34,817 nucleotides of DNA from Muribaculaceae bacterium. Its GTDB lineage: Bacteria; Bacteroidota; Bacteroidia; Bacteroidales; Muribaculaceae. Numbering within the stretch: the stretch's first letter is position 1; each line of letters begins with the position of its first letter. Of this stretch, positions 9,360-18,541 are shown one piece after another. The notes beneath the pieces are model-generated. The model was not told the DNA's origin and ran no database searches. It saw nothing but the letters and a program-made list of their open reading frames with translations. The position numbers and the translations under genes were made by a program. The stretch is from contig JAIEBK010000036.1 of the NCBI GenBank assembly GCA_029070945.1, positions 9,571-44,387 on the forward strand, in the 5' to 3' direction.

Positions 9360-10391
9360 TTAAACCTTTCCGGTAAAGGCATTCCAACCCTGAGCCTTAA
9401 GGGGAAATTCCTGACCGTCGCGGGTGATCATCGCGCAACCGAGCTGGGGCTCCGTAATATATCCGATCATCTTCACTCCCTTGATGTTTTCAATGCGGTC
9501 ATGCTCGGTCAGAGGGACGGTAAACAGCAGCTCGTAGTCCTCTCCTCCGTTCATTGCTGCAGTAATAAGGTTCATATTCAGTTCCTCCGCCATCAAGGCA
9601 GTCTGGTAGTCGATGGGAATACGGTCTTCGTATACACGGCAACCGGTATGGGAGTTCCTGCATATATGCAGAAGTTCGGACGACAGGCCATCGCTGACAT
9701 CCATCATAGAGGTAGGACGAATGCCCTCCGCACGCAGCGCTTCGATAATGTCCTTTCTTGCCTCAGGCTTCAGCTGACGCTCCAGAATGTACTCCTTGCC
9801 TGAGAAATCAGGAGTGAAATCCTTACCGGCGTCCGCACTCACACGGTTTTCACGCTCAAGCAACTGAAGCCCCATAAAAGCCGCGCCAAGATCTCCCGAG
9901 ACGCAAATAAGATCGGTAGGTTTAGCGCCGTCACGTCTTATCTCCTCACCCTTCACGCAGTCACCAATACATGTGATACTGATTACAAGCCCGGTCACAG
10001 AAGCGGAGGTGTCACCACCTACCAGATCAACGCCATAAAATTCACAAGCGGTCCGTATTCCTTCATAGAGGGCATCGATGTGTTCGACTGTGAAACGGCT
10101 TGAAACACCAAGAGAGACGGTAATCTGCCGTGGAGTTCCACCCATAGCGTAAATATCACTGAAATTCACAACAGCTGATTTATAACCGAGATGCTTGAGA
10201 GGCACATATCGGAGATCGAAATGTATTCCTTCCAGAAGAAGGTCGGTCGTGACAAGCACATCCTTCTCTCCAAAGTTCATTATCGCCGCATCGTCACCCA
10301 CACCTAAGATGGATGACTCGTTTTTCAATGGAAAACCGGCAGTGATCCGATCAATAAGACCGAACTCACCTAAATCAGATATTTCTGCCAT
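9360..10391 (-). CDS. thiL: Thiamine-phosphate kinase
   Basis: 343 aa; GEFGLIDRI, GVGDDAAI, DLLLEGIHFD, VGGDTSAS, MMDVSDGLSSEL typical of ThiL. Confidence 0.93.
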   Translation of the reverse strand: MAEISDLGEFGLIDRITAGFPLKNESSILGVGDDAAIMNFGEKDVLVTTDLLLEGIHFDLRYVPLKHLGYKSAVVNFSDIYAMGGTPRQITVSLGVSSRFTVEHIDALYEGIRTACEFYGVDLVGGDTSASVTGLVISITCIGDCVKGEEIRRDGAKPTDLICVSGDLGAAFMGLQLLERENRVSADAGKDFTPDFSGKEYILERQLKPEARKDIIEALRAEGIRPTSMMDVSDGLSSELLHICRNSHTGCRVYEDRIPIDYQTALMAEELNMNLITAAMNGGEDYELLFTVPLTEHDRIENIKGVKMIGYITEPQLGCAMITRDGQEFPLKAQGWNAFTGKV

Positions 10392-10400
10392 AGGATTATA

Positions 10401-10435
10401 TACGTTGTGCGTTGTACGTTGTGTGTTATACGTTT
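10401..10435. repeat. Heptamer array TACGTTG TGCGTTG TACGTTG TGTGTTA TACGTTT
   Basis: Direct reading, in the thiL-PNP gap. Confidence 0.92.
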
Positions 10436-10457
10436 GTGTTTCTGAAACGGATGCCGT

Positions 10458-11282
10458 TTATATCTTGCGGAGCATTTCAGTGATGAGTTTAACCATGACC
10501 GGAGAGGCTGTCTCGGCAGCCTGCTGCACTTCCTCGTGAGTAGGAACATAATCCACATCCTTGCCTCCGAGATCTGTAATCACCGAAAGGCCGAAAACAT
10601 CCATCCCGGCATGATTCGCAACAATAACTTCAGGAACCGTAGACATGCCCACTGCATCACCACCTATAATGCGGAAATACTCGTATTCCGCCGGAGTCTC
10701 AAAAGTAGGTCCGGGAGTGCCTACATATACTCCATGCATGAGTCTAAGGCCTTCGGCATCCGCTATCTCATCAGCATACCTGACGAGATATTTCTTATAA
10801 GCCTCCGTCATGGCAGGGAACCGAGTGCCAAGCTGCTCATAGTTCTTGCCGCGCAAGGGATTTTCGGGAAAGAGATTGATATGATCTGTGATGACCATGA
10901 CGTCACCGACACGGAATTCCTTATTCATACCGCCTGCGGCATTGCTAACGAAAAGGGTCTTTACACCAAGATCCCTCATTACACGCACAGGGAAAGTCAC
11001 CTGCTTCATATCGTAGCCCTCATAATAATGAAAGCGACCTTTCATGGCCATTATATATTTACCTCCGAGAGTACCGAAAATAAGCTTGCCTGCATGTCCG
11101 GCAACTGTGGAAACGGGGAAATTTGGTATCTCATGATAGTCTATTTCACACGTTATATCCATTTTGTCTGCAAGATTGCCAAGACCGGAACCGAGAATAA
11201 CTGCGACATCAGGCATTTCCGCTACTTTCGAGCGAATGAAAGAGGATGTCTCCTTGATTTTATCGAGCATAGTTTTTTCCAT
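10458..11282 (-). CDS. punA: Purine-nucleoside phosphorylase
   Basis: 274 aa; VILGSGLGNLAD, GRFHYYEGYDMKQVTFPVRVM, NAAGGMN, GPTFETPAEYE, VGMSTVPEVIVANH. Confidence 0.94.
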   Translation of the reverse strand: MEKTMLDKIKETSSFIRSKVAEMPDVAVILGSGLGNLADKMDITCEIDYHEIPNFPVSTVAGHAGKLIFGTLGGKYIMAMKGRFHYYEGYDMKQVTFPVRVMRDLGVKTLFVSNAAGGMNKEFRVGDVMVITDHINLFPENPLRGKNYEQLGTRFPAMTEAYKKYLVRYADEIADAEGLRLMHGVYVGTPGPTFETPAEYEYFRIIGGDAVGMSTVPEVIVANHAGMDVFGLSVITDLGGKDVDYVPTHEEVQQAAETASPVMVKLITEMLRKI

Positions 11283-11304
11283 CGTATTTAGTTTTTACAG
11301 TTGT

Positions 11305-11331
11305 GCGTTATACGTTGTGCGTTGTGTGCGT
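11305..11331. repeat. Heptamer array TGCGTTA TACGTTG TGCGTTG TGTGCGT
   Basis: Direct reading, in the lpxK-PNP gap. Confidence 0.88.
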
Positions 11332-11362
11332 AGAAAATAAACGCGGGAATCGTCATGATTGT

Positions 11363-12445
11363 TTATCTGTCGATCGCCTGAAGAAGATCCGGCACGAAAT
11401 CGTAGCCGAAGTTAGTCTCAAGCATCCGCACTCCGATAGGGATATAGAATATATAGGGGCGGAGCTCAACCGGGAAATATGGATTATGGCTTATCCTTAC
11501 GGCATCTTTTTCTGTAGTGATGATAAATTTACGCTTTCCCGGTAGCGCCTCAAACTTAGACTGGATTTCGTGTAGGTCTGCCTTCTTAAAGTCATGGTGA
11601 TCCGGGAAATGAAGTACTTTTTTCTTAAATGGGAACGATCTGAAATGATTTACGAAGGGACGCGGATTGGCCACCCCCGTGAGAAGCACAACAGAATCAT
11701 CTCCTGATATTTCCGATATGAGCACACGCTGTGCGCAATCATCAGGGAAAACGGGGATCAGACCTCCATAATCGAATGTGGAGAAATAAAGTTTCTGATA
11801 TGGAAGGAGTTCCAGACGCTTTGAGACTATACGCATATCAAGCGCTGATATATCCGACGGGCATTTAGTGGTGATCACCATATCGGCCCTGTAACGGGCG
11901 TCGCTGCTTTCACGCATCCTGCCTAAAGGAAGGATATCGTCAGAATAGACAGGACGTGTATAGTCCATCAGCATAATATTCAGCTTAGGCTTTATGTATC
12001 TATGCTGAAATGAGTCATCAAGCACGATAAGATCAAGCTTGGGATATTTTTTGATCAATTCCCTTACTCCCTTCACCCTGCTCTCACACACAGCAACCTT
12101 CACGGTGCCTCCGAATTTCTCATATATCTGTAGAGGTTCATCACCTATACTGTCAGGCGTACTTTTGGCAGACGCCACGATAAATCCACGCGTCTTGCGC
12201 TTATAGCCCCTGCTAAGCACAGCAATATTGCGCTTATAGCGGAGACATTCAAGTATGTACTCTACATGAGGAGTTTTTCCAGTGCCACCGACCGTTATGT
12301 TTCCGACTCCGACAACAGGAATGCCAAAGGATACTTCCTTCAGCACCCCCCAGTCGAACATTTTATTTCTGACGTATACTCCAAAGCCATAAAGCCATGA
12401 GAAAGGAGTCAATACGTATTTCAGGAATCCATCGATCTTAGCCAT
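11363..12445 (-). CDS. lpxK: Tetraacyldisaccharide 4'-kinase
   Basis: 360 aa; VVGVGNITVGGTGKTPHVEYI, VLDDSFQHRYI. Confidence 0.93.
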   Translation of the reverse strand: MAKIDGFLKYVLTPFSWLYGFGVYVRNKMFDWGVLKEVSFGIPVVGVGNITVGGTGKTPHVEYILECLRYKRNIAVLSRGYKRKTRGFIVASAKSTPDSIGDEPLQIYEKFGGTVKVAVCESRVKGVRELIKKYPKLDLIVLDDSFQHRYIKPKLNIMLMDYTRPVYSDDILPLGRMRESSDARYRADMVITTKCPSDISALDMRIVSKRLELLPYQKLYFSTFDYGGLIPVFPDDCAQRVLISEISGDDSVVLLTGVANPRPFVNHFRSFPFKKKVLHFPDHHDFKKADLHEIQSKFEALPGKRKFIITTEKDAVRISHNPYFPVELRPYIFYIPIGVRMLETNFGYDFVPDLLQAIDR

Positions 12446-12460
12446 AGAAAAACGACAGAA

Positions 12461-14257
12461 TCAGTTAAACCTTAAATATAGCGGAGTCATTCTGGCCTGC
12501 CACGGCGATTGACGCAGCAGACGCGTTGTGGCTCGTATCATCGCTGACTCCGGATGCTCACCGGTTGCCTTCGCTATCTCACGCCCAAGCTGATCAAATC
12601 CCTGAGCCTTGAGTATATCAAGGAAATCGGGCTTGTATTTAGGATATACGGCCACGCCATACTTATTTTCCTTCAGTCCGGCCGCAGAAGCGGCATATGC
12701 AACCGCATCGTCGAGCGAACCCAATTTATCGACAAGCTTAAGCTTCATAGCCTGCTCAGCATCATAGACACGGCCTTCAGCAATCTGGCGTACGCGCTCC
12801 TCCTTCATTTTGCGACCTTTAGCCACACGCCTTACAAATCTGGAATATCCATCGTTGATATAGTCCTGGAGTACGTTAAGCTGTTCCGGAGTCGGATCTT
12901 CGAAAAACGAAATATTCTTTCCGGGATTCGTGCTGACCGTCTGAGGAGTGATCCCGAGTTTCTTCATCAATCCTTCTGCAGAAGGGAAAAGACCAAAAAT
13001 TCCGATTGAGCCGGTAATTGTCAGAGGGTCGGCAAAAATATGATCGGCAGTACACGAAATCCAATATCCTCCGGAAGCCGCATAGTCACCCATCGACACA
13101 ATAAAAGGCTTTCCTTTCGACTTGAAGTAATCAAGAGCCTCGCCTATCTGCTCGCTTCCGAATACAGATCCTCCCGGAGAGTTGACACGAAGCACCAAAC
13201 CCTTCACATCGTCATCGTCAGCAAGCTCGGTAATCTGAGGAACAAGTCTATAGCAGTCAATACCACTTTTGGAATATTCCTGAATCTCGCCCGTAGCATA
13301 AAGGACGGCAATCTTGTTCTTACTGCCATAAGCCTTACCCCAGTCAGAACTTTCGGATAATGTCTCGGGAGTGTAATACCTCACATCCTTACCCTCCTTA
13401 TCCACAAGTCTGCCGACGATATCGTCCATCTGACGCTCATAAGCCAGACGATCTACGAATCCTTGCTTAAGGACCGAAGCCGGAGACTTAAAAAGGATGA
13501 ACTCATTGGCGGCATTGTCAAGAGATTTGTCATTGAGAGATTTTCTTCCGTCAGCCACAGCCTTGCCGATATAGCTCCACATATTGCCATATAAGGTGTC
13601 AAGCTGTGCCCGGGCTGGAGCACTCATCTGATTAGAGATGTATGGCTCGGCCGCAGACTTGAATGTACCGACTTTAACAAGCGTCATCTTAACGCCTATT
13701 TTGTCAAGGAAATCCTTAAAGAAGAGCGTAGTTCCTCCGAGACCGGAAATTTCAATCATACCTCCGGGATTTAGGAACAGGCTGTCGGCCTGAGACGCGA
13801 CAAAATAGTCGCCCATTGTCATGGCATCAGCATATGCATATACCTTTTTTCCACTTTTCTTAAAGTCAGCAACGGCCTGACGCACGGCATTCAGAGTCGC
13901 GGGAGAAGCGGAAGGATGCCCGCATTTTATATACATAGCCTTTACCTTATCAGACTCCTTACCCTCGCGAATGCCATCAACAAGGACATTCAGGGCCATA
14001 GGAGACTCTACACCCTCACCCGTGGCAAGCGACATGAAATCAATCTGACCGGCTTCCGGTGTCTCTATAATCGTGCCGGAAAGGTCGAGAAGAAGCACTG
14101 AATCAGAACCAACCTTCGCAGTCCTGCCTTCTTCGTCACCTCCGAGACGGGCTGCGACTCCAACCACCACAAGCACCGCCACAACGCAGAAAAGCACCAT
14201 GGCTATCCATGCTCCTACAAAAGAAGACAGCAGATTGAGAAAGAATTTCTTTAACAT
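12461..14257 (-). CDS. sppA: Signal peptide peptidase SppA (67K type)
   Basis: 598 aa; VLRVNSPGGSVFGSEQI and SMGDYAASGGYWISCTADHIFADPLTITGSIGIFG. Confidence 0.94.
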   Translation of the reverse strand: MLKKFFLNLLSSFVGAWIAMVLFCVVAVLVVVGVAARLGGDEEGRTAKVGSDSVLLLDLSGTIIETPEAGQIDFMSLATGEGVESPMALNVLVDGIREGKESDKVKAMYIKCGHPSASPATLNAVRQAVADFKKSGKKVYAYADAMTMGDYFVASQADSLFLNPGGMIEISGLGGTTLFFKDFLDKIGVKMTLVKVGTFKSAAEPYISNQMSAPARAQLDTLYGNMWSYIGKAVADGRKSLNDKSLDNAANEFILFKSPASVLKQGFVDRLAYERQMDDIVGRLVDKEGKDVRYYTPETLSESSDWGKAYGSKNKIAVLYATGEIQEYSKSGIDCYRLVPQITELADDDDVKGLVLRVNSPGGSVFGSEQIGEALDYFKSKGKPFIVSMGDYAASGGYWISCTADHIFADPLTITGSIGIFGLFPSAEGLMKKLGITPQTVSTNPGKNISFFEDPTPEQLNVLQDYINDGYSRFVRRVAKGRKMKEERVRQIAEGRVYDAEQAMKLKLVDKLGSLDDAVAYAASAAGLKENKYGVAVYPKYKPDFLDILKAQGFDQLGREIAKATGEHPESAMIRATTRLLRQSPWQARMTPLYLRFN

Positions 14258-14341
14258 AACTTATCCAATTAATAATGCATAGAGTTATTTAAACTTATTT
14301 ACGAATAAAAAAACAAGTCCAAAAACTTCAAAATCAAAATG

Positions 14342-14349
14342 CAAAATTA
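14342..14349 (-). promoter_or_regulatory. -7 promoter box TAATTTTG, presumably for the sppA-lpxK-punA-thiL unit
   Basis: Minus-strand TAATTTTGCAT about 85 bp upstream of the sppA start. Confidence 0.5.
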
Positions 14350-14375
14350 TATAATAAAGTTGATCATCCGGAAAT

Positions 14376-15764
14376 TCAAATCTTTAAGGATGCGATCACC
14401 TGCTTGATCTCGTCAGCAAGTTTCTCAGCCTTTTCCATCGTCTCAGCCTCGCTGTATATACGTATGATTGGCTCAGTATTTGATTTACGAAGATGAACCC
14501 ATGACTCAGGAAAATCGATCTTTACTCCGTCAATGTCAGTTATGTCGCAACCCGCGAATTTATCCTTGACAGCAAGCAGGATAGCATCGACATCGATGTC
14601 GGGAGTAAGCTGAATCTTATTTTTTGCGATCTGATAAGGAGGATATGTCTTCTTAAGTTCAGTCACCTTTTTGCCTGACTTAGCAAGCAAAGTAAGAAAA
14701 ATAGCCACGCCGACAAGAGCGTCACGGCCATAGTGAAGTTCCGGATAGATAACTCCGCCATTGCCTTCACCTCCGATTACTGCGCCGGTCTCCTTCATCT
14801 TCGCCACCACATTGACCTCACCTACAGCAGCCGCATTATATTCGCATCCGTGACGACGGGTAACGTCGCGCAGCGCGCGTGAACTACTTAGATTGGAGAC
14901 TGTCGATCCGGGTGTATGCGAAAGAATATAGTCAGCAACAGCCACAAGCGTGTATTCCTCAACAAACATCTCTCCGTCTTCCATCACAATAGCGAGACGG
15001 TCTACGTCCGGATCCACCACAAAACCGACATCCGCCTTTCCGTTCTTCATTAAGTCGGCAATCTGCGTAAGATTCTCAGGAATAGGCTCAGGAGTATGCG
15101 CGAAGTGTCCGTTTGCCTCGCAATTAAGCTCGATGACCTCCTTCACACCGAGAGCACTCAAAAGACGCGGAATGACGATTCCTCCCACGGAATTAACCGC
15201 ATCGACAGCTACAGTGAAAGCAGCATCACGGATAGCCTCAACATCCACTAAAGGAAGAGCCTTGACCATCTCGATATGACGCTCTCCCCAGGTGTCATTG
15301 ACATATTCAGAGCCAAGATCCATCACGTCAGCAAACGTGAAATCTTCGGCCTCAGCGATTCTGATGACTTCCTTTCCCGCAGCATCATTAAGGAACTCAC
15401 CGTTGCGGTCGAGAAGCTTAAGGGCATTCCATTGAATCGGGTTATGACTGGCCGTAAGGATAAGACCTCCGTCGGCACCTTCACCGGTAACGGCAAGTTC
15501 CGTCGTAGGAGTGGTCGCAAGACCGATGTTTATCACATCGAATCCCATAGCCATCAGAGTGCCTACAACAAGATGAGACACCATCTTGCCTGAGATACGG
15601 GCATCACGACCCACCACAATTCGGCCGGTCTTTCCGCCGTTGACATTCTTTATATACTGGGCATATGCTGCCGTAAACCTGACAATATCCACTCCGCCAA
15701 GGCCCTCTCCGCTACGTCCGCCGATAGTGCCGCGAATTCCTGATATAGATTTAATTAGACTCAT
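14376..15764 (-). CDS. glmM: Phosphoglucosamine mutase / phosphohexomutase
   Basis: 462 aa; GLILTASHNPIQWNALK active-site Ser motif, DPDVDRLAIV metal loop, RKSNTEPIIRIYSEA phosphate-binding loop. Confidence 0.9.
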   Translation of the reverse strand: MSLIKSISGIRGTIGGRSGEGLGGVDIVRFTAAYAQYIKNVNGGKTGRIVVGRDARISGKMVSHLVVGTLMAMGFDVINIGLATTPTTELAVTGEGADGGLILTASHNPIQWNALKLLDRNGEFLNDAAGKEVIRIAEAEDFTFADVMDLGSEYVNDTWGERHIEMVKALPLVDVEAIRDAAFTVAVDAVNSVGGIVIPRLLSALGVKEVIELNCEANGHFAHTPEPIPENLTQIADLMKNGKADVGFVVDPDVDRLAIVMEDGEMFVEEYTLVAVADYILSHTPGSTVSNLSSSRALRDVTRRHGCEYNAAAVGEVNVVAKMKETGAVIGGEGNGGVIYPELHYGRDALVGVAIFLTLLAKSGKKVTELKKTYPPYQIAKNKIQLTPDIDVDAILLAVKDKFAGCDITDIDGVKIDFPESWVHLRKSNTEPIIRIYSEAETMEKAEKLADEIKQVIASLKI

Positions 15765-15805
15765 AGTTATATAGTTGTGAGTTGTTGGTTGTGCATTATG
15801 ATTCT
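15764..15805. repeat. Weak heptamer array TAGTTAT ATAGTTG TGAGTTG TTGGTTG TGCATTA TGATTCT
   Basis: Direct reading, in the gap upstream of glmM. Confidence 0.65.
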
Positions 15806-15811
15806 AAAGAA

Positions 15812-16402
15812 TTAATATTCAGCTTTGAAATAGCGTACGTTGACTTTATACGGGATACACGTAGTGTTGTCTTCAGCAAATCCATAATATGACTTCAGCA
15901 GGATGTTGACCTCTGAATTATAGCCAAGATAGCTGAGAGGCAACTGTATTCCGGATCCGAATCTTGACGAGGCATTGACGCTGTAATTGTTGAATATAAA
16001 ATATGTTGCGGGATCAACACCTAAGAAATTTTCCTGATTTCCAGCACCGGCCACGTCAAGCGTATTGTTTTTGTACATTATCGCAATATTCCAGCGGGTA
16101 AAAGTGAAATACACCTTATCTCCCGTGTCGGGAATATCTCGGTCGTTCACATCCGGAGCTGTAATCACCTGCATATAGACGTAACCGTCATCGTCCATCT
16201 TATAGTAAGGAGCGTCTTTACCGGTAATGAACACACTGTCAGCCGGAATGTCATTGCACACCTTATGTTGTGCCAGAAACCAGTTGCTTGCCTTCTGCTC
16301 TTTCTTGAGGAGGTCGGTATAGCTCTCAGTCTTGCTGCATGATGCGAACAGCATGGACATAGCCAGAGCTACCGTCAATGAGTATATCAATCTAATATTC
16401 AT
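15812..16402 (-). CDS. DUF4827-like putative lipoprotein
   Basis: 196 aa; lipobox-like LFASC; Bacteroidetes FKBP-like style. Confidence 0.65.
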   Translation of the reverse strand: MNIRLIYSLTVALAMSMLFASCSKTESYTDLLKKEQKASNWFLAQHKVCNDIPADSVFITGKDAPYYKMDDDGYVYMQVITAPDVNDRDIPDTGDKVYFTFTRWNIAIMYKNNTLDVAGAGNQENFLGVDPATYFIFNNYSVNASSRFGSGIQLPLSYLGYNSEVNILLKSYYGFAEDNTTCIPYKVNVRYFKAEY

Positions 16403-16450
16403 ATTCTAATTATTACTGAAATTTCTAAACAAACGAAGTCATTCAACTTT

Positions 16451-17506
16451 CTATATATCAAAATAATCAAGTTTCTCAGTGCGTCCCTTAAGGAAATGGG
16501 CATATTTCGGGAATGACTCAACAAGAATCCTTCGGCATTCTTCAAGAGATCCGAAATATTCGGCTCCGGCCGCCATCACATGCCCTCCTCCTCCGAACAG
16601 CTCCTTGCACATCACATTTACAGGAAAGTCCATCACACTACGAGCCGAAACCTTTACGCAATCAGAATCCTCGCGCAGGAAGAAACTGAATGTAACGCCA
16701 CGGATCTCGGTAGGCCGGTTGACTATCCCTTCGGTATCGCCCTTCTCGTAATGGAATCTTTCGCATTCTTCCTTGTCAAGACAGATAACGCTTCCATGAA
16801 ATTCGGGGAAGACCTCAAGCTTCTCCGCAAGCGCATAGGCCTCGAGTTTCAAAGCGCCGAAGCTTTTCTCAAGCAAGGCAAGACGCACTATACGGTTCTT
16901 ATCGCATCCCTTCTCAAGCAGCCGCTGAAGTATCTCATATATATCCGGACTCTTGCAATTGACCGTAAAGTTCTTAGTGTCGGTCACCATACCGGCCAGA
17001 AGACAAGTGGCAGCCTCTAAATTCATCTCAGCATAAAGTCCAAGCTCCGCCATGATACGAAAAGACAACTCGCAGGTGCTTGACATATCAGGAAAAGAGA
17101 AAAGGATATCCGAGAATGGAGCCGGCTCCACATGATGATCTATGAGAACTTTCGGGCAAGAGCAGAGTTCAAGCAATCTCTCCATGCGGTCAAGCCGGGA
17201 AGGCTGGTTGAAATCGCAGCATATTACCAGCTCAGCCTCACGGAAAAGCTTCTCGCAATATTCCTCATGTCGGGTGAAAACAGCCATGCGGTCGAAACCG
17301 GGAAGAAACGACAGCGAGCGGGGAGCATTGTCCGGCACAACTACCACGACGGATTTTCCCAATGATTCAAGAACGTGCATCCAACCGAGTGTACTTCCGA
17401 CAGCATCGCCATCAGGACGCACATGGCAGGTAAGCACAATCTGTGTGACACCCTCCAGAAGCTTGTCGAATTTGTCGACTTTTCTTGTATCTAATATTTT
17501 ATCCAT
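16451..17506 (-). CDS. DHH/DHHA1 family phosphoesterase (NrnA-like oligoribonuclease/pAp phosphatase)
   Basis: 351 aa; HVRPDGDAVGSTLG, VLIDHHVEP, C-terminal GGGGHVMAAG. Confidence 0.92.
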   Translation of the reverse strand: MDKILDTRKVDKFDKLLEGVTQIVLTCHVRPDGDAVGSTLGWMHVLESLGKSVVVVVPDNAPRSLSFLPGFDRMAVFTRHEEYCEKLFREAELVICCDFNQPSRLDRMERLLELCSCPKVLIDHHVEPAPFSDILFSFPDMSSTCELSFRIMAELGLYAEMNLEAATCLLAGMVTDTKNFTVNCKSPDIYEILQRLLEKGCDKNRIVRLALLEKSFGALKLEAYALAEKLEVFPEFHGSVICLDKEECERFHYEKGDTEGIVNRPTEIRGVTFSFFLREDSDCVKVSARSVMDFPVNVMCKELFGGGGHVMAAGAEYFGSLEECRRILVESFPKYAHFLKGRTEKLDYFDI

Positions 17507-17604
17507 TAAATATCAAATATATAACATCATCAGGTCCCTATAATAAGAGACATGACGAAGACGATGATTCTCAAAAATCGCATCCTTAGAATCATTTCAA
17601 AAGG

Positions 17605-17642
17605 CAAAGATAGCAATTTTTACCGAATTTTTAGTAATTTTG
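17605..17642. promoter_or_regulatory. Divergent promoter region with two TAnnTTTG boxes
   Basis: Minus-strand TATCTTTG (17605-17612) towards the DHH gene; plus-strand TAATTTTG (17635-17642) towards mazG. Confidence 0.55.
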
Positions 17643-17694
17643 CACTATAATTCTTTATCAATACTTAGGATTTTTTTAATCTACAGAATACACC

Positions 17695-18477
17695 ATGCAT
17701 TCTCGACAGGAAAAATTAGAGGCATTCGGCAGGCTGCTCGACGTGCTTGACACACTTAGGGAAAAATGTCCGTGGGATAGGAAACAGACCAATGAATCGC
17801 TTCGCCCGAACACGATAGAAGAAGTGTTTGAGTTATGCGACGCCCTCATGGCCGATGACGTGTCTAATATCAGGAAAGAGCTTGGAGACGTGCTGCTTCA
17901 CGTAGCCTTCTACAGCAAGATAGCCGACGAAACCGGGCGCTTCGATATTGCGGATGTCTGCAACAGTCTTACGGACAAACTTATATTCAGACATCCGCAC
18001 ATCTACGGAAACGTCCAGGCCGAAACGCCTGATGCTGTCGCCGACAACTGGGAACAGATCAAGCTAAAGGAGAAAGATGGTAATAAAACCGTACTGTCCG
18101 GTGTTCCGAACGCTCTACCCGCCCTTATTAAAGCCTATCGTATACAGGAAAAGGCCGCCCATGTAGGTTTCGACTGGGATAACGCTGAGCAGGTTTGGGA
18201 CAAGGTGAAGGAAGAGACAGCCGAAGTAGAGGCAGAAATCAAATCAGGCAATGATAAAAGACTCGAAGAGGAATTCGGCGATCTTTTCTTTTCTGTGGTC
18301 AATGCCGCGAGACTTTATGGTGTAGTACCCGAAAACGCGCTTGAACTTACCAACCGAAAATTCATCCGGAGATTCAATTATCTTGAGTCAAAGGCCAAGG
18401 AAATGGGGCGCAACCTCAAAGATATGACTCTCAGAGAGATGGACGAGATCTGGGATGAGGCGAAGAGATTAGAATGA
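17695..18477 (+). CDS. mazG: Nucleoside triphosphate pyrophosphohydrolase MazG
   Basis: 260 aa; CPWDRKQTNESLRPNTIEEVFELCDAL, EELGDVLLHV-type EExxE motifs repeated in the C-terminal half. Confidence 0.94.
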   Translation: MHSRQEKLEAFGRLLDVLDTLREKCPWDRKQTNESLRPNTIEEVFELCDALMADDVSNIRKELGDVLLHVAFYSKIADETGRFDIADVCNSLTDKLIFRHPHIYGNVQAETPDAVADNWEQIKLKEKDGNKTVLSGVPNALPALIKAYRIQEKAAHVGFDWDNAEQVWDKVKEETAEVEAEIKSGNDKRLEEEFGDLFFSVVNAARLYGVVPENALELTNRKFIRRFNYLESKAKEMGRNLKDMTLREMDEIWDEAKRLE

Positions 18478-18480
18478 TGT

Positions 18481-18515
18481 AACGCGTTTTGAGTGGTACG
18501 TTTTACGTTTTGCGG
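18481..18515. repeat. Heptamer array AACGCGT TTTGAGT GGTACGT TTTACGT TTTGCGG
   Basis: Direct reading, in the mazG-topB gap. Confidence 0.75.
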
Positions 18516-18541
18516 AAATAAATTAGATATAAGGAGCGAGG

